NCBI RefSeq assembly: GCF_004801855.1
Contig: NZ_SSTC01000015.1
Location: 1 to 64,000, forward strand
From: Pseudomonas sp. A-1
GTDB lineage: Bacteria > Pseudomonadota > Gammaproteobacteria > Pseudomonadales > Pseudomonadaceae
DNA length: 64,000 nucleotides
Reading direction: 5' to 3'
The position numbers and the translations under genes are program-made. Below are positions 36,425 to 46,535 of this stretch, piece after piece (positions within the stretch are counted from its first letter, which is position 1; each line of letters begins with the position of its first letter). The notes under the pieces are model-generated. The model did not search any database and was not told the origin of the DNA. It saw only the letters and a program-made list of their open reading frames with translations.

Positions 36425-38011
36425 ATGCCGCCACCAACGCCTCCGGGCCTCGCCGCCTACCTGCAGCCCCGCGCCATCCGCCTCCTGCTGGTCGCCCTGC
36501 TGCTGGTCATCGCCGGCTGCCAGAGCCGTGGTGGCAGCGATGCCGGCAGCGACACCGAGCGTGCCGTCCAGGTCGGCAAGTCGATCGAATGGAGCAAGGC
36601 GCTGCAGCAGCCCGAGAAGCCCCGTCACGAGGACATCTGGGAACGCATCCGCGCCGGCTACAAGCTGCAGGACCAGATCGGCACCAACCCGCGCGTCGAG
36701 CGCCAGCGCTTCGGTCTCGCCAGCCGGCCAGGCTCGATCCAGCAGATCGCCGAACGCAGCGGCCCCTACATCCACTACATCGTCGAGCGCCTCGAAGAGA
36801 ACGGCATGCCGCTGGAGCTGGCGCTGCTGCCGATGATCGAGAGTTCCTACAATCCGCAGGCCTACTCGCCGGCCCACGCCGCCGGCCTCTGGCAGTTCAT
36901 CCCCTCCACCGGCCGCCACTTCAACCTGCGCCAGACCAACTGGTACGACGGCCGCCGCGACATCCTCGCCTCCACCAATGCGGCGATCAGCTACCTCAAG
37001 CGCCTGCACGACATGTTCAACGGCGACTGGCTGCTCGCCCTGGCGTCCTACAACGCCGGCGAGGGCACGGTCAGCCGCGCCATCGAGCGCAACCAGCGCC
37101 AGGGCCTGCCGACCGACTACTGGAACCTGCCACTGCCCAGGGAAACCCAGGACTACGTGCCCAAGCTGCTGGCCGTGTCGCAGATCATCCAGAGCCCGGC
37201 CGCCTACGGCGTCAGCCTCGCGCCGATCGCCAACGAGCCCTACTTCGAGAAAGTCGCCATCCGCCACCAGCTCGACCTGTCGAAGGTGGCCGCGATGGCC
37301 GATGTCGACAAGGACGAGCTGTACCAGCTCAATCCGGCATTCAAGCACGGCATCACCCTCGACGGCCCGCGCCACCTGCTGGTGCCGGTGGACAAGGCCG
37401 AGGGTCTCAGCGAGAGCCTCGCCCGCCTGCGGCCGGAGAGCCTGGTGCAATGGCAGCGCTACCAGGTGCGCAGCGGCGACAGCCTGCACGACATCGCCAA
37501 CCGCCACCACGTCACGGTCACCACCCTGCGCGACATCAACCGCCTGTCCGCCAATCGCGTGCGCGTCGGCCAGACCCTGCTGATCCCGCAGACCGCCGAC
37601 AGCCCGCCGACGGCCCCCCTGTTCGAGCGCAGCCCGCAGCCGGTCGCCGAGGCGCCGACCAAGACCGCGGCGCCCCGCAGCTACCGGGTGCGCCGCGGCG
37701 ATAGCCTGTGGAGCATCGCCCGGCAGCACAAGGTGACCGCCGCCGACCTGCAGCGCTGGAACCGGCTCAAGGGCCGCAACCTCAAGGCCGGCCAGGTCCT
37801 CACCCTGCACCTGACCGACACCACCGGCCAGACCTCCAGCGGCAACACGCGCCACTCGGTCACCTACTACAAGGTACGCCGCGGCGACTCCCTCGCCGCC
37901 ATCGCCGAGCGCTTCTCGGTGCACACCCGGCATCTCAAGGAGTGGAACCCCTCCCTGGGCCGCACGCTGAAACCGGGGCAGACCCTCACCCTCTACCTGC
38001 CGCGACGCTGA
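36425..38011 (+). CDS. mltD: Membrane-bound lytic transglycosylase D
   Basis: Lipoprotein that cleaves peptidoglycan glycan strands. 528 residues. Lipobox VIAGC near 28-32; SLT domain with the catalytic Glu in ESSYNPQAYSPAHAAGLWQF and ALASYNAGEG; three LysM repeats in the C-terminal half beginning YQVRSGDSLHDIA, YRVRRGDSLWSIA and YKVRRGDSLAAIA. The third LysM is close to the C-terminus. E. coli MltD has two or three. Confidence 0.95.
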   Translation: MPPPTPPGLAAYLQPRAIRLLLVALLLVIAGCQSRGGSDAGSDTERAVQVGKSIEWSKALQQPEKPRHEDIWERIRAGYKLQDQIGTNPRVERQRFGLASRPGSIQQIAERSGPYIHYIVERLEENGMPLELALLPMIESSYNPQAYSPAHAAGLWQFIPSTGRHFNLRQTNWYDGRRDILASTNAAISYLKRLHDMFNGDWLLALASYNAGEGTVSRAIERNQRQGLPTDYWNLPLPRETQDYVPKLLAVSQIIQSPAAYGVSLAPIANEPYFEKVAIRHQLDLSKVAAMADVDKDELYQLNPAFKHGITLDGPRHLLVPVDKAEGLSESLARLRPESLVQWQRYQVRSGDSLHDIANRHHVTVTTLRDINRLSANRVRVGQTLLIPQTADSPPTAPLFERSPQPVAEAPTKTAAPRSYRVRRGDSLWSIARQHKVTAADLQRWNRLKGRNLKAGQVLTLHLTDTTGQTSSGNTRHSVTYYKVRRGDSLAAIAERFSVHTRHLKEWNPSLGRTLKPGQTLTLYLPRR

Positions 38012-38116
38012 AAATCCGCGGCGAGGCCTCCCGGAGCCACCCTTTTTCCAGCCGATACAAGCTGTTACTGTAGCTTTCCCAACCTCCAAGATTGCCACGG
38101 ACCGGACCCTCGCCCG

Positions 38117-39946
38117 ATGAGTCGTCTCCTCGCCCTGCTGCTCGGTCTGGCCGCCTGCCTGCCCGCTGGCGCTGCCGTCATCGAACGGCACGGCTATGCC
38201 CAGTTCGGCTCCCTCAAGTACCCGGCCAACTTCAGCCATTTCGACTGGGTCAACCCGCAGGCGCCCAAGGGTGGCAGCGTACGGCTGATGGCCGCCGGCA
38301 CCTTCGACACCCTCAACCCCTATACCCTCAAGGGCAGCAGCCCGGTCGGCACGGCCAACTTCCTGCAATACGGCATCAACGAGCTGAACGCGCCGCTGAT
38401 GGTCGGCACCGGCATCTACGACCCCTCGGGCGACGAGCCGACCTCCAGCTACGGGCTGATCGCCGTCTCGGTCGAATACAGCAAGGACCGCAGCTGGGTG
38501 GTGTTCAACCTGCGCCCCGAGGCGCGCTTTCACGACGGCCACCCGATCACCGCCGCCGACGTGGCGTTTTCCTACCGCCTGCTGAGCCGCGACGGCCACC
38601 CGCAGTACCGCACCGCGCTGCAGGAAGTGCGGCGGGTCGACATCCTCGGCAACCAGCGCATCCGCTTCGTGCTCAAGCGCAGCGGCAACCCGTTGCTGAT
38701 CCTGCGCCTGGGCGAGCTGCCGGTGCTGCCCGAACACTACTGGCGTGATCGCGACTTCAAGGCCACCACCTACGAGCCGCCGCTGGGCAGCGGCCCCTAC
38801 CGCATCGCCCAGGTGGTGCCGGGGCGGCGCCTGGTGTTCGAGCGGGTCAAGGACTGGTGGGGCAAGGACCTGCCGGTCAACCGCGGCAAGTACAACTTCG
38901 ACCGAGTCGAGGTGGAGTTCTACCGCGACAACCATGTGGCCTTCGAGGCGTTCAAGGCCGGCGAATTCGACTTCTACATCGAGAACCAGGCGAAGAACTG
39001 GGCCAACGGCTACGACATACCGGCGGTGACACGCGGCGAGATCGTCAAGGCGGAGATTCCCCACCGTATCCCGACCCAGACCCAGGCGCTGTTCATGAAC
39101 AGCCGCCGAGCCCATTTCGCCGACGTGCGGGTGCGCGAGGCCATGGCCCTGCTGTTCGACTTCGAATGGAGCAACCGCACGCTGTTCAACAACGCCTACA
39201 GCCGCGCCACCAGCTACTACCCCAACAGCGAGTTCGCCGCCGACGGCCTGCCCCAAGGCGAGGAGTGGCTGCTGCTGTCCCCGTACCGCAAGCAGCTGCC
39301 GGCGGAGCTGTTCACCGCGCCGCCACGGATGCCGCAGACCGACGGCCACGGCATCCCGCGCGAGACCCTGCGCCACGCCCTCGACCTGCTCGCCCGGGCC
39401 GGCTGGAAACTCTCCGCCGGCGGCCTGGTCAATGGCCGTGGCCAGCCGCTGCGTTTCGAGATCCTGCTGGTCAACCCGGGGCTGGAGCGCATCCTCCAGC
39501 CGTATCGCGACAACCTCGCGCGTATCGGCGTGCAGGCCAGCCTGCGCACCGTCGACCGTGCCCAGTACAAGCAGCGCATCGACGGCTACGACTACGACAT
39601 GATCCTGATGACCCTGCCGCAGACCCTGAGCCCCGGCCTGGAGCAGTGGCAGTATTTCCATTCCAGTCAGGTCGGCGTGCGCGGTGGCCGCAACTATGCC
39701 GGAGTCAATCATCCGGTGATCGATGCCCTGCTCGACAAGCTGCTCGCCGCGCAGACGCGCAACCAGCAGGTGGCCGCCACCCGCGCCATCGACCGGGTAC
39801 TGCTGTCGCAGCACTACAGCATTCCCAACTGGTACAGCGACCATCATCGCCTGGCCTGGCGCAACCGCTTCGACCATGTCACCACGCCCCCCTATACCCT
39901 GGGGCTGCGCGCCTGGTGGCTCAAGACCCCGGAGAACCGCAGATGA
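38117..39946 (+). CDS. Peptide ABC transporter substrate-binding protein, YejA-like (1)
   Basis: 609 residues, SBP family 5. Signal peptide 1-19 (MSRLLALLLGLAACLPAGA). Characteristic APKGGSVRLMAAGTFDTLNP near residue 50, RPEARFHDGHPITAADVAF and GSGPYRIAQV. YejA-type proteins bind oligopeptides such as microcin C and murein fragments. Its stop overlaps the start of a second, similar SBP gene (ATGA). It opens the yej-like operon. Confidence 0.9.
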   Translation: MSRLLALLLGLAACLPAGAAVIERHGYAQFGSLKYPANFSHFDWVNPQAPKGGSVRLMAAGTFDTLNPYTLKGSSPVGTANFLQYGINELNAPLMVGTGIYDPSGDEPTSSYGLIAVSVEYSKDRSWVVFNLRPEARFHDGHPITAADVAFSYRLLSRDGHPQYRTALQEVRRVDILGNQRIRFVLKRSGNPLLILRLGELPVLPEHYWRDRDFKATTYEPPLGSGPYRIAQVVPGRRLVFERVKDWWGKDLPVNRGKYNFDRVEVEFYRDNHVAFEAFKAGEFDFYIENQAKNWANGYDIPAVTRGEIVKAEIPHRIPTQTQALFMNSRRAHFADVRVREAMALLFDFEWSNRTLFNNAYSRATSYYPNSEFAADGLPQGEEWLLLSPYRKQLPAELFTAPPRMPQTDGHGIPRETLRHALDLLARAGWKLSAGGLVNGRGQPLRFEILLVNPGLERILQPYRDNLARIGVQASLRTVDRAQYKQRIDGYDYDMILMTLPQTLSPGLEQWQYFHSSQVGVRGGRNYAGVNHPVIDALLDKLLAAQTRNQQVAATRAIDRVLLSQHYSIPNWYSDHHRLAWRNRFDHVTTPPYTLGLRAWWLKTPENRR

Positions 39947-41775
39947 CCGCCCTCCCGCGCTGCACCCGCCTGCTCGCTGCCGGCCTCCTGCTGCTCGGCC
40001 TCGCCGGCCACGCGGGGGCCGCCGCCCGGCATGCCGCCACCCTCTACGACGAAGCCCCCAAGTACCCGGCCGACTTCCACCACTTCGCCTACGTCAATCC
40101 GGAGGCGCCCAAGGGCGGCACCCTGCGCCAGGCCGGCTTCGGCGGCTTCGACAGCCTCAACCCGTTCATCAACAAGGGCGTGGCCGCCGACGAGATCGGC
40201 CTGGTCTACGACACCCTGACCAAGCGCAGCCTGGACGAGCCGTTCACCGAGTACGGCCTGCTCGCCGAGAGCATCGAGAAGGCGCCGGACAACCGCTGGG
40301 TGCGCTTCACCCTGCGCCGCGAGGCGCGCTTCCACGACGGCACGCCGGTGACCGCCGCAGACGTGGTGTTCACCTTCGACACCCTGATGAAGGATGGCTC
40401 GCCGCAGTACAAGGCCTACTACGCCGACGTGGAGAAGGCGGTCGCCGAGGATGGACGCACGGTGCGCTTCGACTTCCGCCACGGCGGCAACCGCGAACTG
40501 CCGCTGATCGTCGGCCAGCTGCCGGTGCTGCCCAGGCACGCCTGGGAGGGCCGTGAATTCAATCGCACCAGCCTCGAGCCGCCGCTGGGCAGCGGCCCCT
40601 ACAAGGTCGCCGAGGTGCAGGCCGGGCGCAGCATCCGCTACGAGCGGGTCAGGGACTGGTGGGGCAAGGACCTGCCGGTCAACCGCGGCCAGTACAACTT
40701 CGACAGCCTGGTGATCGACTACTACCGCGACAACACCGTGGCGCTGGAGGCGCTCAAGGCCGGCCAGTTCGACTTCTGGGTGGAGACCAGCGCGAAGAAC
40801 TGGGCCACCGCCTACGACTCGCCGGCGATCCACGACGGCCGACTGATCAAGGAGGAGATCGCCAACCACAACCCGGCCGGCATGCAGGGCTTCATCTTCA
40901 ATCTGCGCCGCCCGCTGTTCCAGGACGTGCGCGTGCGCGAGGCCCTCGGCCTGCTGTTCGACTTCGAGTGGACCAACCGCCAGCTGTTCTACGGCGCCTA
41001 CACCCGCACACGCAGCTACTTCGAGAACTCCGAGCTGGCCTCCCGCGGCACGCCCTCGCCGGCCGAGCTGAGACTGCTCGAGCCGTGGCGCGAACGCCTG
41101 CCGGCGCAGGTGTTCGAAGCCGAGTACCAGCCGCCGCAGAGCGACGGCAGCGGAGTGATCCGCGAACAGCGCCGGCGCGCCTTCGAGCTGCTGCAACAGG
41201 CCGGCTGGCGGCTGGAGAACGACCGCATGCTCGATGCCACGGGCAAGCCGGTGACCATCGAGTTCCTCCTCGCCCAGGTCGAGTTCGAGCGCGTGCTGCT
41301 GCCGTTCAAGCGCAACCTGGCCAGCCTCGGCATCGAGCTGCAGATCCGCCGCGCCGACGTCTCCCAGTACATCAACCGTCTGCGCTCGCGCGACTTCGAC
41401 CTGATCGTCGGCGGCTTCAGCCAGTCCAGTTCGCCGGGCAACGAGCAGCGCGAATACTGGCATTCCAGCAGCGCCGACAACCCCGGCAGCCGCAACCTGA
41501 TCGGCCTCAAGGATCCGGCCATCGACGCCCTGGTCGAGGGCCTGATCAAGGCCGACAGCCGCCAGGCGCTGATCGACCACACCCGGGCACTGGACCGCGT
41601 GCTGCTGTGGGGCCACTACGTGATCCCCAACTGGCACATCAAGACCTGGCGGGTGGCGCGCTGGAACCGCCTCGGGCACCCTGCGGTGGCGCCGCTGTAC
41701 GACATCGGCCTGTACACCTGGTGGGCCAGACCCGACGGCCAGGCGCCGCTCGCCGCCAGCGGCCAGAAGGAGTAA
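39943..41775 (+). CDS. yejA: Peptide ABC transporter substrate-binding protein, YejA-like (2)
   Basis: 610 residues, paralogue of the gene just upstream. Signal peptide to about residue 26 (LLLLGLAGHAGA). APKGGTLRQAGFGGFDSLNP is a near match to classical YejA. Both proteins share the block WWGKDLPVNRG followed by YNFD, and AKNWA. Their alignment over most of the length suggests tandem duplication with divergence. It is 6 bp upstream of the permease gene, so this copy is the likelier true YejA. Confidence 0.9.
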   Translation: MTALPRCTRLLAAGLLLLGLAGHAGAAARHAATLYDEAPKYPADFHHFAYVNPEAPKGGTLRQAGFGGFDSLNPFINKGVAADEIGLVYDTLTKRSLDEPFTEYGLLAESIEKAPDNRWVRFTLRREARFHDGTPVTAADVVFTFDTLMKDGSPQYKAYYADVEKAVAEDGRTVRFDFRHGGNRELPLIVGQLPVLPRHAWEGREFNRTSLEPPLGSGPYKVAEVQAGRSIRYERVRDWWGKDLPVNRGQYNFDSLVIDYYRDNTVALEALKAGQFDFWVETSAKNWATAYDSPAIHDGRLIKEEIANHNPAGMQGFIFNLRRPLFQDVRVREALGLLFDFEWTNRQLFYGAYTRTRSYFENSELASRGTPSPAELRLLEPWRERLPAQVFEAEYQPPQSDGSGVIREQRRRAFELLQQAGWRLENDRMLDATGKPVTIEFLLAQVEFERVLLPFKRNLASLGIELQIRRADVSQYINRLRSRDFDLIVGGFSQSSSPGNEQREYWHSSSADNPGSRNLIGLKDPAIDALVEGLIKADSRQALIDHTRALDRVLLWGHYVIPNWHIKTWRVARWNRLGHPAVAPLYDIGLYTWWARPDGQAPLAASGQKE

Positions 41776-41781
41776 CGCCGG

Positions 41782-42867
41782 ATGCTGGCCTATATCCTGC
41801 GCCGCCTGCTGCTGATCGTGCCGACCCTGTTCGGCATCCTGCTGATCAACTTCATCATCATCCAGGCCGCCCCCGGCGGCCCGGTGGAGCAGATGATCGC
41901 CAAGCTGGAAGGCTTCGACGCCGCCGCCGGCGGCGCCACCGGGCGCATCGCCGGCGGCGGCGCCGAGGTGGCGGCGGCCGGCAATACCTACCGCGGCGCC
42001 CAGGGCCTGGACCCCGAACTGATCGCGGAAATCGAGCGCATGTACGGCTTCGACAAGCCGGCCAGCGAGCGTTTCTGGATCATGATCCAGAACTACCTGC
42101 ACTTCGACTTCGGCCAGAGCTTCTTCCGCGACGCCACGGTGATCGAGCTGATCGCCGAGAAGATGCCGGTGTCGATCTCGCTGGGGCTGTGGAGCACGCT
42201 GATCATGTACCTGGTGTCGATCCCGCTGGGGATCGCCAAGGCCATGCGCCACGGCAGCCACTTCGACGTGTGGACCAGCACGGCGATCATCGTCGGCTAT
42301 GCCATCCCCGCCTTCCTGTTCGCCATCCTCCTGATCGTGCTGTTCGCCGGCGGCAGCTACTTCGACTGGTTCCCGCTGCGCGGCCTGACCTCGAACAACT
42401 TCGACGAGCTGAGCCTGTGGGGCAAGATCGCCGACTACTTCTGGCACCTGGCGCTGCCAGTGACCGCGCTGGTGATCGGCAACTTCGCCACTCTGACCCT
42501 GCTGACCAAGAACAGCTTCCTCGACGAGATCGGCAAGCAGTACGTGATCACCGCGCGCGCCAAGGGCCTCTCCGAGCGCCGTGTGCTCTACGGCCACGTG
42601 TTCCGCAACGCCATGCTGATCATCATCGCCGGCTTCCCCTCGGCGTTCATCGGCATCTTCTTCACCGGCTCCCTGCTGATCGAGGTGATCTTCTCCCTCG
42701 ACGGCCTCGGCCTGCTGAGCTTCGAGTCGGCGATCAACCGCGACTATCCGGTGGTGTTCGGCACCCTGTTCATCTTCACCCTGCTGGGACTGATCGTGAA
42801 ACTGATCGGCGACCTGACCTACACCCTGGTCGATCCGCGCATCGACTTCGAAAGCCGGGAGGGCTGA
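41782..42867 (+). CDS. yejB: ABC transporter permease YejB
   Basis: 361 residues, inner-membrane permease with about six helices. N-terminal [20 protein letters not shown] is typical of DppB/YejB. A Gly/Ala-rich periplasmic insert sits at about 50-75. EAA loop near [17 protein letters not shown]. 3 bp before yejE. Confidence 0.94.
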   Translation: MLAYILRRLLLIVPTLFGILLINFIIIQAAPGGPVEQMIAKLEGFDAAAGGATGRIAGGGAEVAAAGNTYRGAQGLDPELIAEIERMYGFDKPASERFWIMIQNYLHFDFGQSFFRDATVIELIAEKMPVSISLGLWSTLIMYLVSIPLGIAKAMRHGSHFDVWTSTAIIVGYAIPAFLFAILLIVLFAGGSYFDWFPLRGLTSNNFDELSLWGKIADYFWHLALPVTALVIGNFATLTLLTKNSFLDEIGKQYVITARAKGLSERRVLYGHVFRNAMLIIIAGFPSAFIGIFFTGSLLIEVIFSLDGLGLLSFESAINRDYPVVFGTLFIFTLLGLIVKLIGDLTYTLVDPRIDFESREG

Positions 42868-42870
42868 GCC

Positions 42871-43890
42871 ATGGCCCTCTCGCCCATCAACCAGCGCCGC
42901 TTCGCGCTGTTCAAGGCGCACCGGCGCGGCTGGTACAGCCTGTGGCTGTTCCTCGGTCTGTTCATCCTCAGCCTCGGCGCCGAGCTGATCGCCAACGACA
43001 AGCCGCTGCTGGTCAGCTACGACGGCCAGTGGTACGCGCCGGTGCTCAAGCGCTACCCGGAAACCGCCTTCGGCGGCGAGTTCCCACTGGAGGCCGACTA
43101 CAAGAGCCCGTACATGCGCGAGCTGATCGAGTCGAAGGACGGCTGGATGCTCTGGCCGCCGATCCCCTACAGCTACGACAGCATCAACTTCGAGCTCAAG
43201 GTGCCGGCGCCCGCGCCGCCCTCGACCGAAAACTGGCTGGGCACCGACGACCAGGGCCGCGACGTGCTGGCGCGGGTGATCTACGGCTTCCGCATCTCGG
43301 TGCTGTTCGCCCTGATCCTGACCCTGGCCAGTTCGGTGATCGGCGTCGCCGCCGGCGCGCTGCAGGGCTTCTACGGCGGCTGGGTCGACCTGATCGGCCA
43401 GCGCTTCCTGGAGATCTGGTCGGGCCTGCCGGTGCTCTACCTGCTGATCATCCTCGCCAGCTTCGTCGAACCGAACTTCTGGTGGCTGCTGGGCATCATG
43501 CTGCTGTTCTCCTGGATGAGCCTGGTCGACGTGGTGCGCGCCGAGTTCCTGCGCGGGCGCAACCTCGAGTACGTGCGCGCCGCCCGCGCCCTGGGCATGG
43601 GCAACGGCGCCATCATGTACCGCCACATCCTGCCCAACGCCATGGTCTCGACCATGACCTTCATGCCGTTCATCCTCACCGGCGCCATCGGCACCCTGAC
43701 CGCGCTGGACTTCCTCGGCTTCGGCCTGCCGCCCGGCGCGCCGTCGCTGGGCGAGCTGGTCGCCCAGGGCAAGTCCAACCTGCAGGCGCCGTGGCTGGGG
43801 ATCAGCGCCTTCGCCGTGCTGGCGCTGATGCTGACCCTGCTGGTGTTCATCGGCGAGGCCGCGCGCGATGCCTTCGACCCGAGGAAGTGA
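42871..43890 (+). CDS. yejE: ABC transporter permease YejE
   Basis: 339 residues, DppC/OppC-like. Long periplasmic loop between helices 1 and 2 (residues 45-125) containing TENWLGTDDQGRDVLARVIY; EAA loop LEYVRAARALGMGNGAIMYR. Partner of YejB. 4 bp before the ATPase gene. Confidence 0.94.
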   Translation: MALSPINQRRFALFKAHRRGWYSLWLFLGLFILSLGAELIANDKPLLVSYDGQWYAPVLKRYPETAFGGEFPLEADYKSPYMRELIESKDGWMLWPPIPYSYDSINFELKVPAPAPPSTENWLGTDDQGRDVLARVIYGFRISVLFALILTLASSVIGVAAGALQGFYGGWVDLIGQRFLEIWSGLPVLYLLIILASFVEPNFWWLLGIMLLFSWMSLVDVVRAEFLRGRNLEYVRAARALGMGNGAIMYRHILPNAMVSTMTFMPFILTGAIGTLTALDFLGFGLPPGAPSLGELVAQGKSNLQAPWLGISAFAVLALMLTLLVFIGEAARDAFDPRK

Positions 43891-43894
43891 GGCG

Positions 43895-45499
43895 ATGAAC
43901 GAATCCCTGATCGAGATCCGCGACCTGCAGGTCGCCTTCAGCCACGGCGGCGCGCCGCAGACCGTGGTGCACGGCGTCAGCTTCGAGATCCGCCGCGGCG
44001 AGACCCTGGCGCTGGTCGGCGAGAGCGGCTCCGGCAAGTCGGTGACCGCCCACTCCATCCTGCGCCTGCTGCCACGCAGCAGCAGCCACCCGGGCGGCAG
44101 CATCCACTACGGCGGCGAGGACCTGCTCACCCTGCCGGAGCGGCGCCTGCGCGCGATCCGCGGCAACCGCATCGCCATGGTGTTCCAGGAGCCGATGACC
44201 TCGCTCAATCCGCTGCACACCGTGGAGAAGCAGATCGCCGAGGTGCTCGCCCTGCACAAGGGGCTGACCGGACAGGAAGCGCGCGCACGGGTGCTGGAGC
44301 TGCTGGAGCTGGTCGGCATCCCCGAGCCGGCCAAGCGCCTCAAGGCCTATCCGCACGAGCTGTCCGGCGGCCAGCGCCAGCGGGTGATGATCGCCATGGC
44401 GCTGGCCAACGAGCCGGAAATCCTCATCGCCGACGAGCCGACCACCGCGCTCGACGTCACCGTGCAGCTGAAGATCCTCGAGCTGCTCAAGGAGCTGCAG
44501 GCGCGCCTGGGCATGGCCCTGCTGCTGATCACCCACGACCTCAACCTGGTGCGGCGCATCGCCCAGCGCGTCTGCGTCATGCAGCGCGGGCGCATCGTCG
44601 AACAGGCCGAGTGCGCGCAGCTGTTCGCCGCGCCGCAGCACCCCTACACCCGGGAGCTGCTCAGTGCCGATCCCAGCGGCGGCCCGGCGGACAACCCGCC
44701 CGGCAAGCCGCTGCTGGTGGTCGACGACCTGCGCGTGTGGTTCCCGATCAGGAAGGGCATGCTGCGCCGCACGGTCGACCACGTCAAGGCGGTCGACGGC
44801 GTCAACTTCAGCCTGCCGCAGGGACAGACCCTCGGCATCGTCGGCGAGAGCGGCTCGGGCAAGTCGACCCTCGGCCTGGCGATCCTGCGCCTGATCGGCA
44901 GCCGCGGCGCGATCCGCTTCGCCGGGCAGAACCTCGACGGGCTCGACCAGCAGCAGGTGCGTCCGCTGCGCCGGCAGATGCAGGTGGTGTTCCAGGACCC
45001 GTTCGGCAGCCTGAGCCCGCGCATGTCGGTGGGCCAGATCATCGGCGAGGGCCTGGAGATCCACGGCATCGGCACGCCGGCCGAGCGCGAGCAGGCTATC
45101 ATCGACGCACTCGTCGAAGTCGGCCTGGATCCGGCCAGCCGGCACCGCTACCCTCACGAGTTTTCCGGCGGACAGCGCCAGCGCATCGCCATCGCCCGGG
45201 CGCTGGTGCTCAAGCCGCAGCTGATCCTGCTCGACGAGCCGACCTCGGCGCTCGACCGCACGGTGCAGCGCCAGGTGGTGGAGCTGCTGCGCAGCCTGCA
45301 GCACAAGTACAATCTGACCTACCTGTTCATCAGCCATGACCTGGCGGTGGTCCGGGCCCTCAGCCACCAGCTGATGGTGGTGCGGCACGGCAAGGTGGTC
45401 GAACAGGGTGAAGCCGGCGCGATCTTCCATGCGCCGCAGCACCCCTACACACAGCAGCTGCTCGAAGCCGCCTTCATGGCGCCGGGCGCTGCCGATTAA
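43895..45499 (+). CDS. yejF: ABC transporter ATP-binding protein YejF (two ATPase domains)
   Basis: 534 residues, a fused OppD-OppF-type ATPase. First domain: Walker [16 protein letters not shown], signature [20 protein letters not shown]. Second domain: [38 protein letters not shown]. Each domain has the C-terminal HPYT oligopeptide motif ([18 protein letters not shown]). Start [12 protein letters not shown]; an earlier in-frame ATG lies inside yejE. fabI follows after 20 bp and may be co-transcribed. Confidence 0.95.
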   Translation: MNESLIEIRDLQVAFSHGGAPQTVVHGVSFEIRRGETLALVGESGSGKSVTAHSILRLLPRSSSHPGGSIHYGGEDLLTLPERRLRAIRGNRIAMVFQEPMTSLNPLHTVEKQIAEVLALHKGLTGQEARARVLELLELVGIPEPAKRLKAYPHELSGGQRQRVMIAMALANEPEILIADEPTTALDVTVQLKILELLKELQARLGMALLLITHDLNLVRRIAQRVCVMQRGRIVEQAECAQLFAAPQHPYTRELLSADPSGGPADNPPGKPLLVVDDLRVWFPIRKGMLRRTVDHVKAVDGVNFSLPQGQTLGIVGESGSGKSTLGLAILRLIGSRGAIRFAGQNLDGLDQQQVRPLRRQMQVVFQDPFGSLSPRMSVGQIIGEGLEIHGIGTPAEREQAIIDALVEVGLDPASRHRYPHEFSGGQRQRIAIARALVLKPQLILLDEPTSALDRTVQRQVVELLRSLQHKYNLTYLFISHDLAVVRALSHQLMVVRHGKVVEQGEAGAIFHAPQHPYTQQLLEAAFMAPGAAD

Positions 45500-45519
45500 C
45501 CAGCAAGAGGAAGTACACA

Positions 45520-46314
45520 ATGGGTTTCATGACCGGCAAGCGCGTGCTGATCGTCGGCGTCGCCAGCAAGCTGTCCATCGCCTCCGGCATCGCCGCCGCG
45601 ATGCACCGCGAAGGCGCTGAACTGGCCTTCACCTACCAGAACGACAAGCTCAAGGGCCGCGTCGAGGAATTCGCCGCCGGCTGGGGCTCCAGCGCCGAGA
45701 TGTGCTTCCCCTGTGACGTCGCCAACGACGACGACATCGCCCGCGTGTTCGAGGAGCTGGGCAAGAAGTGGGACGGCCTGGACTGCATCGTCCACTCGGT
45801 CGGCTTCGCCCCGGGCGACCAGCTCAACGGCGACTTCACCGAAGTCACCACCCGCGAAGGCTTCAAGATCGCCCACGACATCAGCGCCTACAGCTTCGTT
45901 GCCCTGGCCAAGGCCGGCCGCGAGCTGATGAAGGGCCGCAACGGCAGCCTGCTGACCCTGTCCTACCTGGGCGCCGAGCGCACCATGCCCAACTACAACG
46001 TGATGGGCATGGCCAAGGCCTCGCTGGAGGCCGGCGTGCGCTACCTGGCCGGCAGCCTCGGCCCGGAAGGCACCCGCGTCAACTGCATCTCCGCAGGTCC
46101 CATCCGCACCCTGGCCGCCAGCGGCATCGCCAGCTTCCGCAAGATGCTGGCCGCCAACGAGCGCCAGACCCCGCTGCGCCGCAACGTGACCATCGAGGAG
46201 GTCGGCAACGCCGCGGCCTTCCTGTGCTCCGACCTGGCCTCGGGCATCAGCGGCGAGATCATGTACGTCGACGGCGGCTTCAACACCACCGCCATGGGTG
46301 CGCTGGAAGAGTAA
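45520..46314 (+). CDS. fabI: Enoyl-ACP reductase [NADH] FabI
   Basis: Last step of each fatty-acid elongation cycle and the triclosan target. 264 residues, SDR fold. Catalytic Tyr159-x6-Lys166 in [15 protein letters not shown], with Tyr149 also conserved; cofactor region [31 protein letters not shown] at the end. AGGAAG ribosome-binding site 8 bp upstream of the ATG. Confidence 0.97.
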   Translation: MGFMTGKRVLIVGVASKLSIASGIAAAMHREGAELAFTYQNDKLKGRVEEFAAGWGSSAEMCFPCDVANDDDIARVFEELGKKWDGLDCIVHSVGFAPGDQLNGDFTEVTTREGFKIAHDISAYSFVALAKAGRELMKGRNGSLLTLSYLGAERTMPNYNVMGMAKASLEAGVRYLAGSLGPEGTRVNCISAGPIRTLAASGIASFRKMLAANERQTPLRRNVTIEEVGNAAAFLCSDLASGISGEIMYVDGGFNTTAMGALEE

Positions 46315-46373
46315 GCGCCCCGCCCCGGCCCGCCACCGCGCGGGCCGGTTTCCCCGCGGTGCGGCCGTCCGGC

Positions 46374-46426
46374 CAGCTCCCAGCTCCCAGCTCCCAGCTC
46401 CCAGCTCCCAGCTCCCAGCTCCCAGC
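46374..46426. repeat. Heptanucleotide tandem repeat (CAGCTCC) with G-quadruplex potential
   Basis: Seven perfect copies of CAGCTCC plus CAGC, with no interruptions. The minus strand reads GGG-AGCT repeated, giving at least six GGG tracts with AGCT loops, a canonical G-quadruplex pattern. It lies 60 bp after fabI and 110 bp beyond the end of convergent ppiD, outside coding sequence. Confidence 0.9.
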
Positions 46427-46485
46427 AGCATGCCACCGAGCGCAGCGAGCGCCTGGCACGTGCGCTTTCTCCATCCCGGAATGTA

Positions 46486-46509
46486 CAACGCCCCCTTGCG
46501 GAGGCGTTG
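46486..46509. terminator. Weak hairpin in the fabI-ppiD gap
   Basis: CAACGCC (46486-46492) pairs with GGCGTTG (46503-46509) around a 10-nt loop. No T run on either side, so terminator function is doubtful. I see no better intrinsic terminator for fabI or ppiD in the 221-bp gap. Confidence 0.25.
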
Positions 46510-46535
46510 CGGGTATCACCTGGACGCGTGACCGA

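Noticed and set aside
35915-39877. 1320-codon open frame on the minus strand opposite gloB, mltD and the first yej gene
   Set aside because: Same cause: low stop density opposite G/C-ending codons; spans three unrelated real genes and an intergenic promoter.
39892-44103. 1403-codon open frame on the minus strand opposite the yej operon
   Set aside because: It is antisense to four strongly supported transporter genes. Its His/Gln/Val/Asp-rich composition and lack of domains are what GC-rich codon bias produces in the opposite frame.
46374-46426. Heptamer array as a CRISPR array
   Set aside because: Units are 7 bp with no spacers and there are no cas genes; it is a simple tandem repeat.
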